Shown here: positions 34,090 to 43,535 of the stretch, one piece after another
Layout: each line of letters opens with the position of its first letter
Position numbering within the stretch: position 1 is the stretch's first letter
Assembly (NCBI RefSeq): GCF_907165205.1
Contig: NC_058191.1
Coordinates: forward strand, 1,428,501 to 1,492,500
Origin: Coccinella septempunctata
Lineage: Eukaryota; Arthropoda; Insecta; Coleoptera; Coccinellidae
Direction of reading: 5' to 3'
DNA: 64,000 bases
Made by a program: the position numbers and the translations under genes
Notes under the pieces: generated by a model
Seen by the model: the letters and a program-made list of their open reading frames with translations, nothing else
Told to the model about the DNA's origin: nothing
Databases searched by the model: none

Positions 34090-35927
34090 CAAATATTATA
34101 AAGTATTATATAAAAGTGGGAAACGAAGCGACTAAAGTGATGTGAGCGCCATCTGTGTGTCAAGTGTATTTTTCAGACGCTAGGACTGGTTTAAAATATC
34201 AATTTGAGTACGATCTGCAGAAACATATGAAATTTTGTAAAATTTCAGATGGCCATTTTGATCAAGTAGGTTTTGAATGTTTCGATTCTCGCACCGCTTT
34301 TTGTTTATCTAGCTTGCTCTAGTTGCTGATTATTGAAATTTTTTCTTCTAATTTCTTGGTGAAAACCCCAAAAAATCGTTAGAAAATTGTTGACTGGTGA
34401 AGAACTGTGGATCAAATAATAAAATGGATTTTCCGACAAGTTTTTACTCAACTAAGGAAAATGGAAGCGTAGTGGAAGTGGATACAAGTTTCAGGACGTC
34501 AAGACAATGAATTCAGCAAACACTACTGTCTACAGCATGTGCAGTTAACATTTTACTGCAAATCACGTGAATTGTTGTATGAATCCATTCAAGGATTCTC
34601 GATTGCCTTCAATATATTCAGAAATGCAAAAGTCTTATTGATTCCGATTTGGGAACCTTGTGACTGTCAAATTGTTGTTCGAAAAGCCAAAAGTTTTATG
34701 AAACTTGCTGTGAGTGTTTTGTTCATTCATTAATCAATTTGTATATTGCGTCATAAAGAAACCATATCATAAGGAAATCAAGGAAATAAGGAAAGTATTG
34801 TTTTCAAGTGTGGTTCTGAAAATTCTATAAATAATATTTGAAAAACTAAAATGTGTGTGCTATGATGGTATATTGAATATTGGTTCAAATTAATTTCTGA
34901 TATATGTATATTGTATAAATTGGACTGAGTTTGTTAATTCAAAACAACCAATTGCACAGAAATAACACCTTCGACGTAAAGTAGATCACTATATACTTTC
35001 GTGTCCCAGTCAAAGCTTCATTTGTTGTCCAATTTTTGTAAACTTTTGATAAATTGCAAATATATCCCACTTCTGATGTTAGATTTTTTAAAAAGTACCA
35101 ACCACGTGTTTTAATAAATCTAACATATATATATATTTTTTTGAATGTAAGCAATACATTTTTGGTTATCAAACAATAAAGCATATGTATGAATTTTGGC
35201 AAAGGTTAGTGTAACGGGGTACCATACAATTTGGAGTTGGATACAAGAGCTAATAGGGACAAACCTCAGTAAAAAAACCCTCTCTCTCTGTGAGTAGTGT
35301 AGTGATGACAAATTTGTTTACAGAATCAGCTTTTAATACTGAAGGGCTTTTTTTCCATTGATATAAAAATTTCTTCATCCTCTTTCCATTTCGAAATAAT
35401 ATCTGAAACAAAGAAACAGAGCAGAAAACGAGAGAAAGGAGTGAATAATAATACTTTCATCAAATCTTATTCAAAGACTTCATGATGAATGAAGAAAAAA
35501 ATAAATAATCATAGGTCCTTCAATTGCACTGGGAGGAATATCATCTCTGCGTCAAAAATCTTCTGCTGATCTTGGTGAAGGATTACCCTCGTCGTTAGAA
35601 ATGCCTTCAGTACTCAAACTAATAATAGCCAAATCTTGCTTTTGACTGGGAGGGTCTATCGACCAGGTCCAGTCTTCCAAGTGATGATTTTTCTGTTCTT
35701 CAGTTGTTCGAAGAACGCTACAGGACCCTTATGTTGGGGAAATAAAAATATAGCACATCCAACAGCTCATTTTATTGATAGCAATTGATTTCAAACAATG
35801 TTCATATGGAAATTAACATCCTGATCACAAAACAAAACCATACTGTGTTTTGACTGACCGAAATGTAGTCGGTTTTTAGTACTAGAGATATGAGGGAGTT
35901 TCCTATCTTTCTACTCTATAATCTTTG
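34090..35927 (-). mobile_element. hAT-like non-autonomous element, long copy
   Basis: The ends are CAAATATTATAAAGTA and, inverted, CAAAGATTATAGAGTAG. The element is flanked by the perfect 8-bp duplication ATTTTCAG (34082-34089 and 35928-35935). An 8-bp duplication with CA(A)AG-type termini fits the hAT superfamily. 1838 bp; no transposase frame. The outer parts are the reverse complement of the 37702-38971 copy. About 0.7 kb in the middle (about 35030-35740) is extra and includes another repeat shared with 54.35 kb. Confidence 0.8.
35330..35575. repeat. Dispersed repeat shared with 54345-54595
   Basis: Both copies run from an AATACTGAAG block through TTTTCCATTGA to TTGCACTG and GCATCAAAAAT-like sequence, about 75-80% similar by eye. 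It lies within the extra middle of the long hAT-like copy. Confidence 0.55.
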
Positions 35928-35935
35928 ATTTTCAG

Positions 35936-37581
35936 TAATTTTATCCAATACAATAAACGTTTTTTTGAATAAACCCCCCTGGAATTTGAATTTTGAATTT
36001 ATAATTTGTTGAAAGTTGTCGTGAAAGTAGTTATGAAACAACGGACAAATTAAAACTCTTCTAATCGATTGTGAGTACAACATACAACATTTTTAATACT
36101 GTAATCAGTTCTAATCCATCACCTGTAATTTTTTATAACTATTTGTCTTTCTCAGCTGACTCCTGTGAGGGTACAAAGTTGGTTAAAACCTTCAGGTATT
36201 CTATTGAAACCTAAAAGAGGTCAACAAAAATTAGAAATTATGCTACATGAAATGGAACAAGAATTAGAAATTCTCAGCACAATGTTATGCAGTTTCTGTT
36301 TCTGTGTGTTGACAATTAATGTCAAACAAAAACCACAACTCAGAAGATTTTCTAAAAAATAGATTTTTCGTCTGATGAAGGAGTCTGATATAGACTCCGA
36401 AACGTTACAGAATTATAATTTCAACGTTATTTATTTTGAGTTCATTGTCAGGCAACAATTTTTTCTAGTTAATTTGCTCCTGACAAATTAGTGCAAGAAT
36501 TTACGCAGGAGCAAATCGTTGATTTCATTTTTAATTGATTTTGTTTCAGAGATTGGGAGTGAAAACCCTAAAAAGTTTATGAAGAGATGCAGAATCCTCC
36601 CAGAATAAATTTCAATCGATATCTGAACAATAATTTACCAAACAAACAGGTGTCTATCCTAAGGAAGAAAGAATACAAATAGATTACCAGATAGCTGATA
36701 TCATTGCATGAGAATGTTCATTGGCACCTAAATTAAAAAAAAAGGTGATATATTTCATACATTAAAAAAGTTTATTTTGGCCATTTAATGTATAGAAGTT
36801 ACTATTGGAGCTGATAAAAGAGAAGCCATCCAAATCCTTGATATCTACCATGTCGAGTCTTTCAAAATTAACTGAAAAGTACTGAAAGCAAAGTCGCTGA
36901 CCTGATATTGAATGTTAGGCTGTTGAAAATGAAGTATTTGTTTTATAAATTTTGTTTTATCACACTCCTCTCTCTATTAGTCAAAATTTTCTTTATTACA
37001 AATAGTACCTATAACCTCAAGAGTTCTCCAGCTTGGTGGAAATTACGGTCTTGAAATATCAATTTCGTTCCATGTCAGCTGAGTGTGCGCCAAATTTTAG
37101 TGAAATTGGAACATCAATTTCGCATCGACCGAAACAATCGAGAAAATTATATCCTTGCAAAATTTAACCTGTTGATTTTGACGCGAAATAATTTTGGAAG
37201 GGTGTTACGGAACCCATAATAGTAGCTTGTGAACAATTTTTAATTACTTTTCTTATTACTGTAGCTATGCATTTATTCTGTCCAGAGGAATTCGTGATGA
37301 AGATCGCTCGCCAGTATAGATTAAGATTTAATTTCTTTCCATTCACTTTGGAGGAGACTTTGACAGGATAATTTTAAACAGTTATGACAAACAATTAGGT
37401 GGATGTTATGGTGGGAACGGATACAAAATCCGATTTTGCGGCAGTTGAAATATTAGTTTGGTTTAGGTTACTCTCTCATGAGTTCAAAGTGAAGTCTAGT
37501 AAAATCTAAAAAATTATCAAAAAATGTTTTTTATATTGTAATAATTACAAGAGTACATATCTGACTTATAAACTGTTACGA
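35936..37581. other. Sequence between the two hAT-like elements
   Basis: No gene. It contains the hammerhead-like hairpin at 36372 and AT-rich unique DNA. Short frames at 36165-36362 and 37164-37346 (minus) lack domains. Confidence 0.35.
36372..36403 (+). other. Hammerhead-like hairpin (CTGATGA - stem - GAAAC)
   Basis: CTGATGA (36372-36378), one extra A, then a perfect 6-bp stem GGAGTC / GACTCC with loop TGATATA, then GAAAC. Same layout as 4700-4728 but different stem sequence, so the structure rather than the sequence is shared. A one-armed relic is at about 32528. Confidence 0.45.
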
Positions 37582-39053
37582 TCACTGAAACGGTATAGGA
37601 GCACTGTTCCTTGGCCCACACGATCACCAGACCTAAATCCTATAGAGTTACTTCTTAAGGAGAAGTCAAGGACAGAGAGAGATCGTCCAAAAAGTACAGA
37701 TCAAAGATTATAGAGTAAAAAGATAGGAAACGCCCTCATATCGCTAGTACTAAAAACCGACTACATTTTGGCCAATAAAAACACATTTGACAATGAGATG
37801 GCGCTAAAAACGTACTGTCAATATAGAAAAACTGTTTAATAACAGTTTTTTCTGTTGTATAATTGAGAGGCGCGAAATTTTAATTTTATTCCTGGTATTG
37901 AATTTCAATATCGATTTTGTTGAGACCAGAAAACAAACATCCTGAGCTACAAAACAGGAGTATGGTTTTGTTTTGTGATCAGGATGTTAGTTTTCATCTG
38001 AACATTGTCTGGAGTCAATTGATAGCAGTGAAATACGCTGTTGGATGTGCTTTATTTTTATTTGTAATTAAAAAAAATTCACAGAAATTTGAGATTATGG
38101 ACAACGAATAAAGCTTTGACTGGGACACAAGCGTATATGGTGATCTGCTATGTCAAAGGTATTATTTCTGTGCAATACATTGTTTCGAATAGTTGAATTT
38201 GTACAAATTATATCAGAAATTAATATGAACCAATATTCCATATAGCATCATAGCACACACATTTCACTTACATATTATTTACAGAATTTTCAGAATCACA
38301 ATTGAAAAAACCTTACAGTGGTGTACAAGACCTATACGTTAGCCCATCAGTATAGTTTCTTATTTTTTTTTCATGATGCCCTTATGGTATGGTCTCTTTA
38401 TAACACAATCTACAAATTGATTGATAAATGAAGAAAAGACAGAAAAGACTCACAGCTTGTTTCATAAAACTTTGACTTTCCAAACAACAATTTGACAGTC
38501 ACTCGGTTCCCACATCGAAATCAATCAAAAATCTGAATTTATTGAAGAAATAGCAATTGAGAATCTTCGAATGGACGTATAAAAGTAAAAGGCCCTGGGA
38601 TCCAACAATTAACGTGGATGAATAGTCCTTTAAATGTTCACTGTCCATGGTGTAGTCAGTAGTGTTTGCTGAAGTTATTGTCTTCACGCCATGAAAATTT
38701 TATCCAATTCGCATACAATAATTTTCGAACGATATTTTGAGGTTTTCACCAAGAAATTAGACAAAAATTTCAATAATCAGCAACTTGAACGAGCTTAATG
38801 AACAAAAGGCGATACGAGAACCAAAACATTCAAAACCTCTTGGATCAAAATATATGTCTCTCGAATAAATATTTTAACCAGTCTTAGGGCCTTAAAAACA
38901 CATTTGAAACACAGATGGCGCTCACATCACTTTAGTCGCTTCGTTTTCTACTTTCTACTCTATAATCTTTGGTACAGATGATATGAAAAACAATATCATG
39001 GAAGCATTTCATTCAATTCACAGAGTTGTTTCGATTTATCGATAAATGAAACT
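37582..39053 (+). pseudogene. Tc1-like transposase C-terminal relic, split by the hAT-like element
   Basis: 37603-37641 translates to TVPWPTRSPDLNP, the hallmark around the third acidic residue of Tc1 transposases, followed by IE. Joining 37701 to 38980, that is, removing the hAT-like element and one copy of its 8-bp duplication, keeps the same frame through MKNNIMEAFHSI to a TAA at 39051-39053. The N-terminal two thirds is missing. Confidence 0.7.
37702..38971 (+). mobile_element. hAT-like non-autonomous element, short copy
   Basis: 1270 bp from CAAAGATTATAGAG to its inverse CTCTATAATCTTTG, flanked by the perfect 8-bp duplication GTACAGAT (37694-37701, 38972-38979). It is the inverse of 34090-35927 outside that copy's extra middle, and has about 180 bp (about 37775-37955) missing from that copy. 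It was inserted into a Tc1 relic. Confidence 0.85.
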
Positions 39054-42000
39054 TTGAACTGAAAATTTTCTGAAATATTGATCAACCACTGTCCTGGATA
39101 CAGAAGCAAACTTTTTCATTCGTCTGAATATCGAAAAATCCATTAGGAATTTCATATCCTCTTTTGAAAGAACAAATTCGTGTTTACTAGTGCTATCCTT
39201 GCCAAATTTAGGTAAAATAATAATAATCATTCTTGGAGGTCCTGGTAAAGAAGTTTCATCTCCTCAGAGGTGCATCTTAGGACCTAAGTTGACATAGAGT
39301 CTAACATTTAATATTGAAGTTAAATCCAGACAACATATATAATAAATTTTTAATCATTTGTCAAAATGAACTATAGTTTGTGATATCATCAATGATTCAT
39401 TCTTATTCAAATACTGGATATGATATGAGAGTGGTTGTGTGTACTCTAACAAATTGAATTTTTCACAACAAATATATTGAAGATTGTTGAAAAAATATCT
39501 ATTTTCCCTTTGAATTTGGACTTTTTTGTGTGAATCTGACTGAATCTAGAGGAATTTCATCGAATTCCGTATCCCTAACCCTATTGATTCCAATCTGGAA
39601 GCCCCATTCTCTACTTTTAATCATTTGGCCTCTGTTTCTTCGGAATCGAAACACAAAATCTCATAATCAATTCTCCTTATCTTCGATCAAATTGTAGACA
39701 CGAAAAATGTCCTTGTTAACACGGTTGACGAAAATTATCGACTATCTTGACCCAATTTCATTCCAATTAAAATTGACAAACATAAACCCTTATATTTCCT
39801 TATTTGCTCACCTTTTCTTGTACCAAAGGACACATTTTTCTCAAGTTATCGGCCCTCGTCATCAACTCCACCTAATTTGGACCGAATTGTGGATTTATAC
39901 CCCGAGAATTCCGGAGTATGTGAAGCATTCCATCCATACTTCTTATCTCTTGAATTATGTCAAGTTCTCAAAAGAAATCGCTTCCAGAAGCGACTCACAA
40001 AAGGTTGAATCCAAAGCCATCGGATATTTGAGATTTATATCGGAGCTTCTGAAAAGTTCCTTTTATATCTGATATTGAAAGAGGAGAGCCGTATTCTTTT
40101 ATAGGTGCTTAATTTTTTCCGAGTTGTGCGTTTTGTAGATAATTCAGAAAGAAAACGAGACCGATCGTCCTTTCTGATCGGTTGGATATCGTTGAGAGAA
40201 AAAATTGTTGTTATTTGTGGCATTCACCTCTGACCATTGCTTGTTTTATTACGATTTCCTGTGGGATATATTTTTTCAAGGACATCGATCTATAGAGACT
40301 GTCAAAAGTATTCCATATTTATAAATGTGGCAATTTATATCATATTCATTCGAAAAATCTTCTCGTATACAGGATGTTCACTAGAAGCGCGAAATTGTCA
40401 TGAAACCTCTATGAAGGGTGGACTTTCTTTCAATGAGAACCCTTACCTTTTAAGCCAGTGATGGTTAGACGAAAGACTTCATTGCTGAAGATGATAGATT
40501 TTTTCACTTCTCCTAGAGGACAAACCCTTTGATCATAGGAACATAGAAAATTGTGTAATTCAAAATGAAAATTGACCGGTCTCAGCAGGAGCCTATTTAG
40601 ATAAAATAGTGAATGCGTTGCTTTTTACTCACTCTGTATTTTGGGGCCTTTTTTCAGTGCTTCTTTTTGTTTCGCAGAAATCCCATATTATCCATGATTA
40701 TTGGCAGGAGCAGCATATTTACTTCTATCATTAAATTGTTATTTGATTATTAAACTTAGGAGGATTCACCTTCTTAAGTACTTAGGCACGTACAATACAA
40801 AAGATCAGTTTGCTGTAGCTATTTTCACCATATTTCTACTTTCCTTGTCCTTTTTCCAATTTTCCAAGTAGGATCGATGAATCATATGTAGCTTTTCAAT
40901 TACTGAAATCGACCAATATTTCACTACTCTATTTCATGGATAATTTAGTAGCTCAAACTTACATAATTAAGCACCAAAAAAAATTTTTCAAATTGTTTTG
41001 TATTTAATCCAAATCCATAGGTGGGCCATAGCACCCACAGTTTTTTCAATATGCATTGTTAGGAATGTGTGGAATGGAAGGATTTTTCGTTCTTAGCATA
41101 TCAACTCAATTAATTTGCGAAAAATAAAATACAAATGCAGCCTACCTTGAATATATTAAGAACTATGTTGAAAAAAAGTTATTTTCAGCAAATGGAATAT
41201 TCAAATTTTTCATTCAAAAATGCAGCAGAGATGTCGGGAGCCCATTCAAAGAAGACATCATTTGTTTGCCACTGTTCTATGAAACCATTTGAATTACCAT
41301 TTTTTTCCGCGAAACAGTCAAACGGATTGATATGTTATCCAGAATATATTCTTATCGCTAAAATTAAATCTAGTTGCGGGTGCAATATTTGTCGAGATGT
41401 ATTCTGTTCTGCAGATGCGTTTCATATTTATCGGCACATTTATATTAAAATCTGTTGGAAAGAATAGGTGTTCAAACAACAGCATAAAGAACTTAATATT
41501 AAACAAATCAAGTGCGAATGGGTAAAACAGAGTTCCTAGAAGTTTTTTATTTGGGCAACATACAACTTCATCAATTTGATCTTTGTTTGTAGAGTTTGTA
41601 AAAATTTCCATGGAATGTTTTTGGTCCATATATTTTGAAAGAGTTTTTGATATATTTATTAATTTTTCATCGAGCGACCAATACGAATAAAGTTCTCTCT
41701 CCTCAAATGCTTTGCACAGAAATATACAGAGTGAGTCTTTGAGTCGTAAAAATATTTGAAATTTAGATTCTTGGGGTCCGAATGAACACTTTTTTTTACT
41801 ATTCCTTCCGAATCAGCTCGGTTTAAAAGATACAGGCTGTTGTAACCATAAAAAAATTTAGATTTAGTTTTTCATAAATTTCGTAATATAGTTTTTCATT
41901 TATTTGATGAAACTGTTTCGAACACAAGATATCACCCACGTCTCCCAGTTTTCTCATTATGGTCATTTCGTACCAAAAACAAAAATTGAAAAATCAAGCT

Positions 42001-42062
42001 CTTGGAATTAAATTGGACACTATCAAATGGATATTTGAACGTTTGGTGAAATAATAGTTATT
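39054..42062. other. Intergenic, no confident gene
   Basis: Frames of 121 codons (39707-40072, plus), 110 (41135-41467, plus) and 103 (41629-41318, minus) have no recognised domain. The last pair overlap on opposite strands. At 41720-41790 there is a remnant of the GAGTCTTTGA dispersed repeat. The rest is AT-rich unique DNA. Confidence 0.35.
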
Positions 42063-43016
42063 TACGAAGATGTATTGATATCTAGTTAGCCTAGACCAGT
42101 TCTATGCATAAAAAGAAATATTGCGTTACCACAACTCACAATAACTCATTAGAAGTGTCAGTGTGAAGTTTGAGGTCAAAAAAGTAAACCAGAGTTACGC
42201 AATAAATAAAAAGAAAGAGGATGTACACCGAAATTGTGAAAATCAAAAATTGGAGTATCGAGCCATCAGCAAGTACCTGTATTTAAAAGGGTCAAGAGGT
42301 AAGCATATTTACGAAGATATGCTTGATACCCTTGGTGATCGATGTCCTTCGTATGCGACCATGAAAAATTGGACTGCAAGCTTAAAAAGAGGTAAATTTC
42401 CCATTGAAGATAATGACCGATCGGGAAAGCCAGTTTCTGTCATTCCCCGAAAATATCGATGCAGTTCATGACATGATTTTATCAGATCGTCGAATTGGGC
42501 TAAAACGGATATCTGAAGCACTGAATATTTCATACGAACGAGTTCATCATATAGTTCACGTCAATTTGGACATGAGAAAAATTGGTGCAAAATGGATCCC
42601 CAAATGTTTGAATGTTGACTAAAAGCGTGCGAGGGTAGAAGCATTACGTTCGATCTGTGCTCGATTTGAAAACGATCTAAACTTCTTAAACCGAATTGTT
42701 ACTATGGATGAGACTTGGGTACATTTCTACGATCCAGAAACACAGCAACAATCGTGGACTGGTGAGACTCTGGTTCTCAAAGAACTTAGAAGATTCGTGT
42801 CCAAAAATCAGCTGAAAAAGCTATTTCTTCAGGTTCTTGGAATTGTCTTGGAGTAATAATGATTGATTTTTTGGATAAGGGTAGAACAAAAACCGGAGAT
42901 TACTATTCGACATTATTGATCACTCTACGGGAAAAAATTAAAGAGAAAAGACACGGAAAGCTGTCCAAAATGTTTTGTTTTTGCTGGACAACTACCCTGC
43001 ACACAAATGTCATGTT
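42063..43016 (+). mobile_element. Mariner copy C, 3' truncated
   Basis: It starts at TA (42063-42064) with CGAAGATGTATTGATATC, matching the inverse of the right ends of A and B. Homology to B stops at about 43016, where the GAGTCTTTGA dispersed repeat takes over. The 3' TIR is lost. Confidence 0.8.
42163..43016 (+). pseudogene. Mariner transposase, frameshifted and truncated (copy C)
   Basis: 42163-42471 carries the N-terminal DNA-binding part (PSYATMKNW). A frameshift near 42445 moves the reading to 42404-42622 (SYERVHHI), which ends at a premature stop. The first catalytic Asp lies in MDETW near 42706 and the second in LDN near 42988 in yet other frames. The third Asp is beyond the truncation, so it cannot be active. 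Confidence 0.8.
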
Positions 43017-43227
43017 GCACCTCTTTTCAAGAGATCCACAGATGTATGGTGTCACAGATTTTTCTAAGTTACCCTTATTCTGAAGGTACTTTTGTTTCTC
43101 CAGGGGTGGAACAGCTTATTATGAAAACTTAAAATGGCTATATTTTTTTATCATGGCAGAGTCGGAAAAAATGGCATAGTAAAAAAGTGTTTCTTTTGAC
43201 TTCAATAATCTACTGTTAAAATATTTG

Positions 43228-43230
<3 letters not shown>
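43017..43230. repeat. Dispersed GAGTCTTTGA-type repeat, left part
   Basis: 43131-43230 matches 28168-28250 (AAATGGCTATAT, AATCTACTGTT). The element continues at 48142-48160 (GAGTCAAAGACTCGCTCTG) on the other side of the jockey-like LINE, so it was split by that LINE. It also terminates mariner C. Confidence 0.65.
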
Positions 43231-43265
<35 letters not shown>

Positions 43266-43535
43266 GCAGGGGGAATCTGCGACCGTGAAAACACGGGGCT
43301 CTATCTCTCGCCCAGAGGAACCCATTTCTAGGGAACACTGTGGGGTTACTCACTCTCCTGAGTTCGCGACCCACTAAACCTAACCTGCTTTTTGTTGGTT
43401 CCGGGCATTTGCCTATAAACCATTTATCCTCTAATCGGTTGATTTCTTCTTGCACATTGTCGTGCTAGGGTTTTCATGTTCGTCCATTTCGGATATCTCT
43501 TCTTAGTATAGTTTTAATAAGTTGTCGTACTCATT

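Noticed and set aside
39707..40072. 121-codon frame in moderately GC-richer DNA
   Set aside because: No recognised domain, signal peptide or splice context; kept as unannotated.
41135..41629. Opposed 110- and 103-codon frames with several Cys
   Set aside because: They overlap on opposite strands, show no domain or splice sites, and I could not decide for either.
43231..43262. Run of 32 T, like a terminator or simple repeat
   Set aside because: It abuts the target duplication and is the poly(A) tail of the minus-strand LINE.
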